Shown: positions 1 to 7,842 of the stretch, piece after piece | Position numbering within the stretch: position 1 is the stretch's first letter | How the letters are laid out: the number at the start of each line of letters is the position of its first letter | Assembly (NCBI GenBank): GCA_034422455.1 | Contig: DAOUJQ010000011.1 | Coordinates: 90,522-154,521 of the forward strand | Origin: UBA1127 sp034422455 | Lineage (GTDB): Bacteria > Chloroflexota > Dehalococcoidia > Lucifugimonadales > UBA1127 | Direction of reading: 5' to 3' | DNA length: 64,000 nt | The notes under the pieces: model-generated | Told to the model about the DNA's origin: nothing | The model's input: only the letters and a program-made list of their open reading frames with translations | The model's database searches: none | Translations under genes and position numbers: made by a program

Positions 1-150
1 GCTTCGCGAGGCCATGTGCGGCGCGGTTGTGGTGTTGTCGCGGCGATGCATGGGGCGAGGGTAGCGGAGGGGACGGAGTTCGCGCGAGGGGGTGGTGGCA
101 GGGGGGTCTTCTGCCTGTTGCGTGGTGGGGGTTGCCCCTCCCCGCTGCCG

Positions 151-319
151 CCCCTCTGGGTTCCTGCCTACGCAGGACCCTTCGACAGGCTCAGGGCAAT
201 CGGCCCCGCCCCTGGACACCGGCCCCGTATAGGGGTACGGGGGGACCATGCGCCGGTATAAGGGTTGGGGAGGGTCGTCCGCCGTTGGCATGACCCTTCG
301 ACAGGCTCAGGGCGAACGG
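151..319. repeat. Intergenic repeat block (repeat B + A composite, plus one A)
   Basis: The first 340 bases hold no convincing gene. Repeat B (CTCTGGGTTCCTGCCTACGC, 151-177) directly abuts repeat A (178-203, variant ending CAATCGG), and a second full repeat A lies at 294-319. Between them are imperfect palindromes built on CCGGTATA and GGGGTACGGG. Short ORFs across this stretch are translations of the repeats, not genes. Confidence 0.8.
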
Positions 320-340
320 CGGGCGGGGATTGGTCAGCCT

Positions 341-598
341 CTATTGGGATTCGGCGTTGGCGCGCCTTTGCGCTTCTATCCAGTCCTGATGGCTTGGCCC
401 TGGAGTGTTCCGCGACCTTAGGTCAGCTAGCCAATAAAGTAGCGCTACTTCTGTGCGCTCCTGCTGCCCATGTGCTATCGCGTCGTCAAATTCACCTGCC
501 AGACTGTCCTTGATGTAGATGTTCACCAGCCGTTGTGCTTCACGCGGCCCGCCCAGGCTGTCGACCATTTCCCTGAGTGTCTCAAGGTCAAGGTCCAT
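341..598 (-). CDS. Small hypothetical protein, 85 aa
   Basis: Unrecognised small acidic protein. It starts MDLDLETLREMVDSLGG and is soluble, predicted mostly helical, with no signal peptide and no cysteine cluster. The ATG at 598-596 follows a good Shine-Dalgarno (GGAAGGAAGG, about 6-8 bases upstream), which is the main argument that the gene is real. It lies isolated between two repeat blocks and its C-terminal end lies about 20 bases from a copy of repeat A (294-319). The charged, cysteine-free composition differs from the Arg/Pro-rich translations of shadow frames around it. No function can be assigned. Confidence 0.55.
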   Translation of the reverse strand: MDLDLETLREMVDSLGGPREAQRLVNIYIKDSLAGEFDDAIAHGQQERTEVALLYWLADLRSRNTPGPSHQDWIEAQRRANAESQ

Positions 599-667
599 AT
601 GGGCACCTTCCTTCCGTAGCGCCGCTTCCGTCAGTCCGCCAAGCCCCGGCGGCTTCTTGCTGCGAGG

Positions 668-857
668 CCCTTCGATAGACTCAGGGCGAACGGGCCTCCC
701 CCGCCCGGCACTGCCCCTCTGGGTTCCTGCCTGCGCAGGAACGACGGGAGGATTGCATGCCCTTCGACAGGCTCAGGGCGAACGGCCCCACCCCTGCCCT
801 TATTCCCCTCTGGGTTCCTGCCTGAGCAGGACCCTTCGACAGGCTCAGGGCAATCGG
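668..857. repeat. Repeat block: A, B, A, then B+A composite
   Basis: Repeat A copies are at 668-693, 760-785 and 832-857; repeat B copies are at 714-745 and 805-831. The pair 805-857 is the same composite as 151-203 (B directly abutting the CAATCGG variant of A). It is followed by a third palindrome, CCCGGCGAAAGCCGGTATGA, near 872-891. The whole 599-900 gap downstream of the large VWA gene is repeat DNA. Confidence 0.8.
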
Positions 858-900
858 CTCCGACCCTGGATCCCGGCGAAAGCCGGTATGAGGGTTGGGG

Positions 901-3900
901 CTAGACGGTGAGGCGCTTGTAGAGCTCCGGGAGGCGCTGGGGGAGCATGCTGATGTCGGAGAGCACCTCGTAGCCCATGTCGCCCATCATGGTCTTGAGG
1001 TAGTCGTGGCCGGCCTTGTCGACGGTGAGGCAGAAGGGCATGATGCCCTTCTGCTTTCCCTCAAGCAGCGCCTTCCGGGTGTCGTGGACGGCGTACTCCT
1101 TCTCCACACCCTCCCGGCTGTAGCCGCGGTCCTGCGGGCGGCCGTCGCTGATGAGGAAGAGCACCTTGGTCTTGGCGTCGATGTCGTCCAGCTTCTTGAC
1201 GCTGTGCCGGATGGCCGGGCCCATGCGCGTGGCATGGAGGGGCGTGATCTTGTCGATACGCTTCTGCACCTTCTCCGTCAGACTCTCGTTCAGGTCCTTG
1301 ATGGTGTAGTACTCCACGTTCTCACGCCCGTAGCCGGAGAAGCCGTAGATGCCGTACTTGTCGCCCAGGGTCTCCAGGGCCTGGATGAGGAGGATGGCGC
1401 TCTCCTTCTCCAGGTCGATGATGCGCTTGTAGGTGCGGCGCGGCGGGCCGTCGCCGGCGCGGCGGTTGCGCAGCCAGAGCATGTAGTCGACGGGGTTGCC
1501 GGGCGCGTCCCACTCGTCCGGGCCGCCGCGGGACTCGTCGATGGCCTCGCCGGTAGAGGCGCTCATGTCGAGGAGGAACAGCACGGCGACGTCGCGCTCC
1601 ATCTTGTTGCGGCGCCAGTAGACGCGGTCGGGCAGGCTGATGCCGAGCCGCTGGTCGACGATGGCCTCGACGAGGGCGTCAAGGTCGAACTCCTCGCCGT
1701 CCTGCAGGCGGCGGATCTTGCGGAAGGTCTCCGGGCGCACCTGCTCAAACTGGCGGCGGATCTCCTGGATCATGTTGGAGTTGGCCTGGAGGATGGTCTG
1801 CCAGAAGCCGACGTCGCCCTCCGACATGGTCTTCTCCCGGACGACGCACCACCTGGGGCGGTAGTCGCCGGCGCGGAAGTCCCACTCGTCGTAGACGCTG
1901 GTGTGGGGCTCCTTGGCCTCCAGCGGGCCGCCCTCGTCCTCGATGTGGATGAATGGCCCCTGGCCCTGCGCCGCCTCCTTGGGCGGCAGCTTCATGCCGA
2001 CCTCACGCATGAGGTTCTTGGCGGTCGCGCTGGTGTCGAGGTCGTAGTCGCCGCCCTGCTCGAGCTCGGCGCTCTGGGCGAGCAGCTCCTCCAGCATCTC
2101 GCGAGTGAGCTGCGGCGGCTCGCCCTCGTTGGCCTGGCGCTGGGCCTCCTTCATCTCCTCCAGGAGCTGCACCAGCTCAGGCTTGAACTCGCCGCGGTAC
2201 TCGACGTCCTGCGGCGACTGGTACTGCTGCTCGCCCTCGCCCTCGGACTCCTGCTCTTCCTGTTCCTGCTCGGGCTTCCTCAGCCGCTCCAGCAGGTCCT
2301 CGATGTTCTCGGGGTCCTCGTAGTCGTCCTCGTCCGGGACCTCCAGCATGACCCACGCGTTGGTGGGGATCATGTGGTTGGGGATGCCCGCGAGGAAGAG
2401 GTAGATGCGCATGGCGGCCTCGGCGGCGTCCTCCACCGTGGCCCCGACGCGCATGACGCGCAGGGCCAGCTTGGCCATGAGCATGGCGTCGTCCTGCAGA
2501 TAGGACGCGACGGGCAGACCGCTGCGCTGTCCCAGGCTGACGCGGATCAGGAACTCCACGAGGCCCTGCTGGGCGGGCATGTCCTGGATCCGCGGGCGCT
2601 CCGCCAGCGACTCCTCCTGCACGCGCCTGTAGGCGCGGCTGATGCCGCGGTACTCGCGCATCACGCGGGCGTCGAGGCGGCTGTCCTCTGTGACGGTGAA
2701 GACGTCGAGGGCCATGCGCCGCTCCGGGAAGAGGTCGAAGAAGCCCTGCATGTCGGTGACCCAGCCGGTCTCGGCGGAGACGGGGCCCTCCAGCAGGGCC
2801 GGCTCCTCGGGCACCTCGACGACTGTCTCCACGGCCTCGTCCTCAGGGAGGTCCTGGTCGTGCCGGTGGTGGCGCGAGTGCTGCACCAGCGGGCGCAGGT
2901 CGCGGAACAGCCCGGACGGCTTCTCATACTCGAAACCGAAGCTGCCGAACTCCAGGTGCACCACTTGGTGGGTGGCGATGACCTTCAGCTTCTCAAAGTT
3001 CTCCAGCTTGCTGGGGGCGCCGTCCACGAGGGCCGGCAGGTAGAGCGTGGTGCCCTCGATGGTGGCGTGGTTGCCGGACACCCAGCCGATGCCCTTGTCC
3101 ACGAGCTCCTGAGCCGGTGCGATCTCCATCTCGTTGCCGGCGAGGGCGCGGGAGTAGAGGCCCATGACGTCGCGGACACGGCTGAGCTCGACGCCGGCGG
3201 AGAGCTTGTCCAGCAGCTCCTCGGCGTAAGACGACTCCATGCGGAAGAAGGCCAGCCCGCTTTCGAGGTTCTCGGTCAGGAGGCGCGCACCCTCACCGAA
3301 CCACTGCTCCAACTGGGGAGTGGATACCCGACCCAACACGGAGGGGAGCACGGCGAAAAAGGGCGGCAGCGCCGGCGGCGACATGCCAACGAGGCGCTCG
3401 CCCAAGCCGATGATCGTCGGGTGGGTGCCGTAGTCGAGCTGTCCGAGGCCCTGGGATCCCTCGCGCAGGAAGGCAATAACGCCGCCCTGCCCGCTGCGGG
3501 AGAGGCGCTCCGCCAGGCCGAGGAACCGGCCGCGCTGCGTCCGCTCGACGCGGGCGACGGCCCGGCTGCCGACGGCGAAGCAGTCCTTCACCTCACGCCA
3601 GTTGCCGTTGGCGTCGGCGAGGGTGGTCACCAACGAGATGAAGCTGTCCCGGCTGTCGCCGAGCTGCGGAAAGACGTCCTGGCTGAGCTCAAGGCACTCG
3701 GTCGCCAGGTCATAGGAGCGCTGGGAGAGGATGTCGATGAAGCGGATGAAGCGCTCCATCTCCGGGAAGGTCATGGAAGGGACCATCTGCGGGCTGACAT
3801 CGAAGAACTTGCAGGCCAGCGCGGTCGACTTCCAGGTCCCCTTGGACAGCGACTTGCCCAGCTCGCTCCAGCCGGCAACCTGCCGGGGGCGCAGGTGGGG

Positions 3901-4233
3901 CAGCGTGCGGGAGCTGGCGCGGAAGTATGCCGCGGCAATGGTCGGCGAGGCCTGGCAGAGGTCGGAGCCGTAGCGCGCCCACGGCACAAAGTTCGCGAAG
4001 GAGAGGAAGGGCAGGACCTCCATGCTGGCGGCGTAGTAGTCGGTGGCGGCCTCCCAGGCGCGCACGGACTGCCGCGAGATGGACGCGCCCTGCTCGGCCC
4101 AGGTGACGAGGTCCTCGGCGGAGAGGAGGGTCTGCGCCCGCTCGTGGGCGGCCTCGTACTGCTGGAGCACGGCGACGGGAAACTGCGACAGCTCCCGGGC
4201 GATGCTCTCTAGGCGGGGGTCCTGCTCTGCCAT
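901..4233 (-). CDS. NorD-like giant VWA-domain protein
   Basis: A 1110-aa protein whose C-terminal third is a von Willebrand factor A domain of the CoxE/NorD type. The MIDAS metal site is visible as DMSAST (D-x-S-x-S), a downstream threonine in the HATRMG stretch, and the aspartate of LISDGRPQD. The N-terminal ~600 residues are helical and of unknown fold. A strongly acidic Glu/Gln-rich linker follows around residues 640-680. In characterised systems such proteins work with a MoxR/CbbQ/NorQ AAA+ ATPase to insert metal cofactors or remodel an enzyme. That partner is encoded two genes upstream in the same operon. The start follows AAGGAGG, and the first 25 bases overlap the Nudix gene. No oxidoreductase client is encoded beside it, so the target enzyme is unknown. 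Confidence 0.85.
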   Translation of the reverse strand: MAEQDPRLESIARELSQFPVAVLQQYEAAHERAQTLLSAEDLVTWAEQGASISRQSVRAWEAATDYYAASMEVLPFLSFANFVPWARYGSDLCQASPTIAAAYFRASSRTLPHLRPRQVAGWSELGKSLSKGTWKSTALACKFFDVSPQMVPSMTFPEMERFIRFIDILSQRSYDLATECLELSQDVFPQLGDSRDSFISLVTTLADANGNWREVKDCFAVGSRAVARVERTQRGRFLGLAERLSRSGQGGVIAFLREGSQGLGQLDYGTHPTIIGLGERLVGMSPPALPPFFAVLPSVLGRVSTPQLEQWFGEGARLLTENLESGLAFFRMESSYAEELLDKLSAGVELSRVRDVMGLYSRALAGNEMEIAPAQELVDKGIGWVSGNHATIEGTTLYLPALVDGAPSKLENFEKLKVIATHQVVHLEFGSFGFEYEKPSGLFRDLRPLVQHSRHHRHDQDLPEDEAVETVVEVPEEPALLEGPVSAETGWVTDMQGFFDLFPERRMALDVFTVTEDSRLDARVMREYRGISRAYRRVQEESLAERPRIQDMPAQQGLVEFLIRVSLGQRSGLPVASYLQDDAMLMAKLALRVMRVGATVEDAAEAAMRIYLFLAGIPNHMIPTNAWVMLEVPDEDDYEDPENIEDLLERLRKPEQEQEEQESEGEGEQQYQSPQDVEYRGEFKPELVQLLEEMKEAQRQANEGEPPQLTREMLEELLAQSAELEQGGDYDLDTSATAKNLMREVGMKLPPKEAAQGQGPFIHIEDEGGPLEAKEPHTSVYDEWDFRAGDYRPRWCVVREKTMSEGDVGFWQTILQANSNMIQEIRRQFEQVRPETFRKIRRLQDGEEFDLDALVEAIVDQRLGISLPDRVYWRRNKMERDVAVLFLLDMSASTGEAIDESRGGPDEWDAPGNPVDYMLWLRNRRAGDGPPRRTYKRIIDLEKESAILLIQALETLGDKYGIYGFSGYGRENVEYYTIKDLNESLTEKVQKRIDKITPLHATRMGPAIRHSVKKLDDIDAKTKVLFLISDGRPQDRGYSREGVEKEYAVHDTRKALLEGKQKGIMPFCLTVDKAGHDYLKTMMGDMGYEVLSDISMLPQRLPELYKRLTV

Positions 4234-4826
4234 GGGACCTCCTTGTCCATGCCTTCCGCGATGAGTTCCAGGAACCGGGACAGCATCTGGGCCGTAGCTC
4301 CGTAGATGATACGGCCCTCATACACGTACGTAAACCGTTTCACAAGCCCTTCCGGACGCAGCAGGCCCTCGTGACGGAGGTTGGCCGGGTCATAGAAGGC
4401 GCTCAGCGGCGGCTCGATGATCTCGTCCACCTCGGCGTCGCTGGGGCGGTAGGGGTAGCTCGCGGGAATCAGGCCGACGACCGGGTGGATGGCGATGCCG
4501 TACCGGGTGAAGTACGGCTCGAGGCAGCCGAGGACCCGGATGTCCTCCATCGCCACGCCGATCTCCTCGAACGTCTCGCGCAGCGCGGTGTACGTCAGGT
4601 CGGGGTCGGCGGACTCGTAGCCGCCGCCGGGGAAGCAGATGACGCCGCCATCGGTCTGGAGCTGGTAGCTGCGGCGCGTCAGCACGATGTGGTAGGCGCC
4701 GTCGCGCTCGTAGATGGGGAGGAGGACGGCGGCGTGCATGTACCCAGACGGGAGAGCCGTTGCGGGCGCGGCCCTTCCCAAGAGGGACTGGAGCGCCTCC
4801 GGGGTTGGGATGCTCATGGACTCCAT
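4209..4826 (-). CDS. Nudix hydrolase, CoA pyrophosphatase type
   Basis: A 205-aa Nudix protein. The box PGGGYESADPDLTYTALRE followed by TFEEIGV has the GG, RE and EE-x-G residues of the Nudix motif. Its spacing (a D about 5 residues after GG, then TALRE) is that of the CoA diphosphatase (NudL/YeaB) branch, which hydrolyses CoA to phosphopantetheine and 3',5'-ADP. The CDS begins two bases after the ATPase stop; ATG 4826 or ATG 4817 (with GGAG just ahead) are both possible. It shares an operon with coaE, the last CoA-synthesis enzyme, which supports a role in CoA turnover. Substrate is inferred from the motif only. Confidence 0.8.
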   Translation of the reverse strand: MESMSIPTPEALQSLLGRAAPATALPSGYMHAAVLLPIYERDGAYHIVLTRRSYQLQTDGGVICFPGGGYESADPDLTYTALRETFEEIGVAMEDIRVLGCLEPYFTRYGIAIHPVVGLIPASYPYRPSDAEVDEIIEPPLSAFYDPANLRHEGLLRPEGLVKRFTYVYEGRIIYGATAQMLSRFLELIAEGMDKEVPWQSRTPA

Positions 4827-4828
4827 AT

Positions 4829-5716
4829 CTACTCGAAGATTGAGGAGATGACCTCCTCCATGCTGCGCTGCACCTGAAGGTCGTCCGACAGGGCCCAGAC
4901 GATGGAAACCTGGCAGGCCTCTCGGGGCGAAACGCCCTGGCTGATGAGCTTGCCGGCGTAGATGAGCAAGCGGGTGCTGGACCCTTCCTGCAGCCCGTGG
5001 TCCTTCAGGTGGCGCACCTTCTCGCCGAGCTTGGCCAGGCCCATGGCGGTCTCCGGGTCGACACCGGCCTCGTGCTCCAGGATCTTCGCCTCGGTCTCTA
5101 CGGGCGGGTAGTCGAACTCGATGGAGACGAAACGCTGGCGGGTGGAGTGCTTCAGGTCCTTCAGAGCGCTCTGGTAGCCGGGGTTGTAGGACATGACCAG
5201 CAGGAAGCCATCGTTGGCCTCCATCAGCAGGCCCTGCTTCTCCACGGGCAGGATGCGCCGGTGGTCGGTCAAGGGGTGGATGAGCACCGTGGTGTCCTTG
5301 CGCGTCTCGACGATCTCGTCGAGGTAGCAGATGGCGCCGACCTTGACGGCGCGGGTCAGCGGGCCGTCGATCCAGCGGGTGCCCTCGGCGTCGATGAGGT
5401 AGCGGCCGACGAGGTCGCTCGCCGTCAGGTCCTCGTGACACGCGACGGTGACGAGGGGGACGGCGCGCACTTCCTCGTCTTCACTCCTGTTCCTGATGGA
5501 GGACGGCTGGCTCAGCCGGTGGGCCATGTGCTCCACGAACCGCGTCTTGCCGCAGCCCGTGGGGCCCTTCAGGAGGACGGGGATCTTCTGAAGGTACGCG
5601 GCCTCGAAGAGCTCGATCTCGTTGCCCAGGGGCAGGTAGAACGGCTCGTCCTCAACCACGTACTCCTCAATCTGAAGCGTCTGGAACCCGGTCCCTCTAA
5701 CCCTAGGCTGCTCCAT
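4829..5716 (-). CDS. MoxR-class AAA+ ATPase (CbbQ/NirQ/NorQ family)
   Basis: A 295-aa AAA+ ATPase. Walker A is GPTGCGKTRF near residue 50 and Walker B is ICYLDEI near residue 130. A sensor-1-like stretch VMSYNPGYQS and the C-terminal four-helix region of CbbQ/NorQ proteins follow. Members form hexamers that act with a VWA protein to activate metalloenzymes, here presumably the NorD-like product of the same operon. The ATG at 5716 is chosen because it lies 2 bases after the coaE stop and follows AGGTGGGG; an upstream frame opening at 5752 would run back into coaE. The order ATPase-Nudix-VWA separates the two partners by one small gene. Confidence 0.88.
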   Translation of the reverse strand: MEQPRVRGTGFQTLQIEEYVVEDEPFYLPLGNEIELFEAAYLQKIPVLLKGPTGCGKTRFVEHMAHRLSQPSSIRNRSEDEEVRAVPLVTVACHEDLTASDLVGRYLIDAEGTRWIDGPLTRAVKVGAICYLDEIVETRKDTTVLIHPLTDHRRILPVEKQGLLMEANDGFLLVMSYNPGYQSALKDLKHSTRQRFVSIEFDYPPVETEAKILEHEAGVDPETAMGLAKLGEKVRHLKDHGLQEGSSTRLLIYAGKLISQGVSPREACQVSIVWALSDDLQVQRSMEEVISSIFE

Positions 5717-5718
5717 GG

Positions 5719-6324
5719 TTACCCCACCTTTGCTTGAATTCGCTCCGACCATAGCGCCTCGACGGTGACCCGAAGGTCCGTGAGGCTGCCGTTGTTCTCA
5801 ATGACTACGTCCGCGTGGGCCTTGCGTTCCTCATCCGATATCTGGGACTCAATCCGCTCGACGATGGCCCGGAGCGAGAGGCCGCTGCGGTGCCGCAACC
5901 GGCGGAAGACCTCTTCCTCGGGCGCCGTCGTCAGCCATACCTCGTCGGCCAACTCCGTCCACCCGGCCTCGACGAGGGTGGCGGAGTCTATCACGGCCAC
6001 TCGCCTTCCCTGACGCTCGGCGGCGCGGAGGCGTTCCTGGAGGAGGCCGTTGATGGCGGGGCGCATGATGCCATTGAGGCGTTCGAGCTCCTCGGGGTCT
6101 GAGAAGACGATGTCTCCCAGTATCTTCCTGTCGATCTGCGCGTCCGGGAGAAGAATGTCCCGGCCAAAGGCCCTGACGACATCCCTCCAGGGCGCAGTCC
6201 CAGGCGAGTAAGCCTCGTGGCCAAGGAGGGCCGTGTCGATGATGGCGGCGCCATGCCCGGCCAGAATCCGGGAGACCTCGCTCTTGCCGACGCCGATGCC
6301 TCCCGTGAGCCCGATAACGACCAT
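5719..6324 (-). CDS. coaE: Dephospho-CoA kinase
   Basis: A 201-aa P-loop kinase of normal CoaE length. It phosphorylates the 3'-OH of dephospho-CoA, the last step of CoA synthesis, in the cytosol. The N-terminus MVVIGLTGGIGVGKSEVSRI is the family Walker A, and the adenine/CoA-binding LLGHEAY and RPAI segments are present. The ATG follows a GGGGAGAG Shine-Dalgarno. It is the first gene of a minus-strand operon (coaE - NorQ-like - Nudix - NorD-like) with gaps of only a few bases or overlaps. Its neighbour is a CoA-type Nudix hydrolase, so synthesis and breakdown of CoA are encoded together. Confidence 0.93.
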   Translation of the reverse strand: MVVIGLTGGIGVGKSEVSRILAGHGAAIIDTALLGHEAYSPGTAPWRDVVRAFGRDILLPDAQIDRKILGDIVFSDPEELERLNGIMRPAINGLLQERLRAAERQGRRVAVIDSATLVEAGWTELADEVWLTTAPEEEVFRRLRHRSGLSLRAIVERIESQISDEERKAHADVVIENNGSLTDLRVTVEALWSERIQAKVG

Positions 6325-6458
6325 ATTCTCTCCCCGGCCCTTGCCACTAACCTATGGATTCTAGCAGCGCCAAATTTAGGGGTCAACTGCATTTGCAGGG
6401 TGTCAAAAGCGCAATGGAAAGCAATTCTTTGCCGTGGAAGTCGAGAGGCAGCCTTGAT

Positions 6459-7097
6459 TTATGTCACCCATAGTAGCCACATGACGAAAGCGCTAGCAAG
6501 GGGGACCGTGAAGTTGTCTTCGAGGGGGATGGGAGTGAACTCCACCAGAGCAGCTGTCGCCGCGCCCACGGCCGCAATCCACAGCATGTCGTGCGCGCCG
6601 GCCGCCCAGAGGACGGCAGCGGCCGCCAGCGAGACCGCGAAGAAGGCGAGCGTGCCCTCAACGCTCTTGCTGCCGGGCCGGCTGCCGACGAGCCGGACTC
6701 GCAGCCTGCCGTAGCGCGTCCCGACGATGCCGGCGACGGGATCACCAAGAGCTACGAAGACCAGGGCAAGCGTCGCGATGGGCGTGCCGAAGAGGAAGAG
6801 CACGAGCAAAGACGCGATGGCAAGGTGCGACGCAGCGGTCGGACTCCGGCGTTCTCTCGGCTTCATCAACGGGCCGACCCACAGCACGACGCGGCGGTTG
6901 ACCGCAGGGACGAGCAGCCGGACGCATTCCACGGCTGCAAGGGCCGCCGCCCCGACGGCCGCAAGGTAGAAGGCGGGCTTGTAGCCGAGGATAAGGGCAG
7001 CCGCCGGAACGAGCAACGCCGCCGCTAGGTGGAAGATGCGCCTGCGCCAGGTGTGCTCCGAGGAAATGGGCGGGGTGGACTCGGCCGGACTCAACAT
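6459..7097 (-). CDS. Dolichol/polyprenol kinase-like (Sec59/VTE5) membrane protein
   Basis: A 212-aa polytopic membrane protein with about six hydrophobic segments. It carries the signature of the CTP-dependent polyprenol/phytol/diacylglycerol kinase family: GDPVAGIVGTRYGR, then KSVEGTLAFF, and near the C-terminus PLEDNFTVPL. Family members phosphorylate isoprenoid or diacylglycerol lipids in the membrane. The exact substrate cannot be told from sequence. The ATG at 7097 is preferred over a TTG 15 bases upstream. It is transcribed divergently from trxA and sits 134 bases upstream of coaE, so it may head or be separate from that operon. The glycan-lipid cluster at 40-47 kb could use such a lipid phosphate, which is only inference. 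Confidence 0.8.
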   Translation of the reverse strand: MLSPAESTPPISSEHTWRRRIFHLAAALLVPAAALILGYKPAFYLAAVGAAALAAVECVRLLVPAVNRRVVLWVGPLMKPRERRSPTAASHLAIASLLVLFLFGTPIATLALVFVALGDPVAGIVGTRYGRLRVRLVGSRPGSKSVEGTLAFFAVSLAAAAVLWAAGAHDMLWIAAVGAATAALVEFTPIPLEDNFTVPLASAFVMWLLWVT

Positions 7098-7164
7098 GCG
7101 TCGAGTATACAAGCGAGACGCCGGCTACATCGTCAAAAACGGCGTTCCACCGGTGTGCTTTGGG

Positions 7165-7193
7165 TTGCACGCGGTACGTGCGGTAGGTACACT
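7165..7193 (+). promoter_or_regulatory. Sigma-70-type promoter for trxA
   Basis: TTGCAC (7165-7170) and TACACT (7188-7193) are separated by exactly 17 bases. The expected start near 7200 gives a leader of about 110 bases before trxA. The same -10 hexamer occurs in the tRNA-His promoter. Confidence 0.65.
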
Positions 7194-7308
7194 AAGGTCA
7201 AGCGAAGCCACCTTTTACGCCGGTTCCCCCGGGCACCGCTCATGGGCGGAACGTCAGCGTGGATGGAGGCTGCGCAGGCTTGGTAAACGAAACTGGAGGA
7301 TTCAAATA

Positions 7309-7635
7309 ATGGCAAAGCCGGAAGCAGTTACCGACGCGACCTTTGAGGCAGAGGTGGTCAACAGCGACCTGCCCGTGCTGGTGGACTTCTGGGCAGACTG
7401 GTGCCAGCCCTGCAAGATGATTGCGCCCATCGTCGACGAACTCTCCGACGAGTACGACGGGGTGGTCAAGTTCACCAAGGTGGACGTTGACTCCAACCCG
7501 AACACGCCCATGAGCCTCGGCATCCGCAGCATCCCGACGCTGATCGTGTTCAAGGGCGGGCAGCCGGTCGAGCAGATCGTCGGCGCCATGCCCAAGGCGC
7601 AACTCAAGCGGAGGCTGGACAGCGCGCTGGAGTAG
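7309..7635 (+). CDS. trxA: Thioredoxin
   Basis: A 108-aa thioredoxin, a cytosolic dithiol-disulfide reductant. It has the classic fold landmarks: VLVDFWADWC, KMIAPIVDEL, KVDVDSNP, the cis-proline loop IRSIPTLIVFK, and the C-terminal helix. The active site reads WCQPCK rather than WCGPCK, so the first residue between the cysteines is Gln instead of Gly; this could shift redox potential or partner choice. The ATG at 7309 follows TGGAGGA with 8-base spacing. A longer frame opening at 7036 is rejected because its N-terminal translation is not thioredoxin-like and no RBS is seen there. The next gene downstream, 26 bases on, is tRNA-Sec. Confidence 0.95.
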   Translation: MAKPEAVTDATFEAEVVNSDLPVLVDFWADWCQPCKMIAPIVDELSDEYDGVVKFTKVDVDSNPNTPMSLGIRSIPTLIVFKGGQPVEQIVGAMPKAQLKRRLDSALE

Positions 7636-7660
7636 GCGCGGACAGTTCGCCGGCAGCTTC

Positions 7661-7754
7661 GGGAGTGGATGGGGCCCGGTGGCCCTTGCGGACTTCAAAT
7701 CCGTTGCGCCTCGTGTACGGGGCGGGTGGGTTCGACTCCCTCGCACTCCCGCCA
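7661..7754 (+). tRNA. selC: tRNA-Sec (anticodon TCA)
   Basis: A 94-base tRNA with the hallmarks of bacterial selenocysteine tRNA. The acceptor GGGAGTG pairs with CACTCCC and a GCCA end is encoded. The D-stem GGGCC/GGCCC is long with a 4-base loop. The anticodon loop CTTCAAA has TCA at 7695-7697. A long variable arm follows, and the T-loop is GGGTTCGACTCCC. One U-U mismatch is seen in the outer T-stem and a non-pair at acceptor position 8. It implies that the genome encodes SelA, SelB and SelD elsewhere; no Sec-encoding UGA was recognised in this window. Confidence 0.93.
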
Positions 7755-7806
7755 AGCGCACCGCACTCGAGGCAACAGAACATTCCTTGGATTCCCTCAC
7801 CGGTTG

Positions 7807-7827
7807 TGTGTGCAGCACCTGCACACA
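7807..7827. promoter_or_regulatory. Perfect 9-bp inverted repeat between tRNA-Sec and next gene
   Basis: TGTGTGCAG-CAC-CTGCACACA is a perfect dyad 15 bases upstream of the ATG at 7843. It has no following T-run, so it is not an obvious terminator. It could be an operator or an RNA hairpin affecting translation of the downstream gene. Confidence 0.45.
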
Positions 7828-7842
7828 GCTAGCGACTTGACT

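Noticed and set aside
151..857. CRISPR-like spaced repeats
   Set aside because: Spacing is irregular, the elements are palindromic and occur dispersed in both orientations and inside genes, and no cas genes are present. No CRISPR array was seen anywhere in the window.
895..4212. 1105-aa frame on the plus strand
   Set aside because: It is the antisense shadow of the NorD-like gene. The minus-strand frame has the MIDAS motif, an RBS and operon context; the plus frame is Leu/Val/His/Ala-biased without known motifs.
5717..5752. Longer N-terminus for the AAA+ ATPase
   Set aside because: It would overlap coaE by 34 bases and lacks an RBS, whereas ATG 5716 follows AGGTGGGG and the coaE stop.
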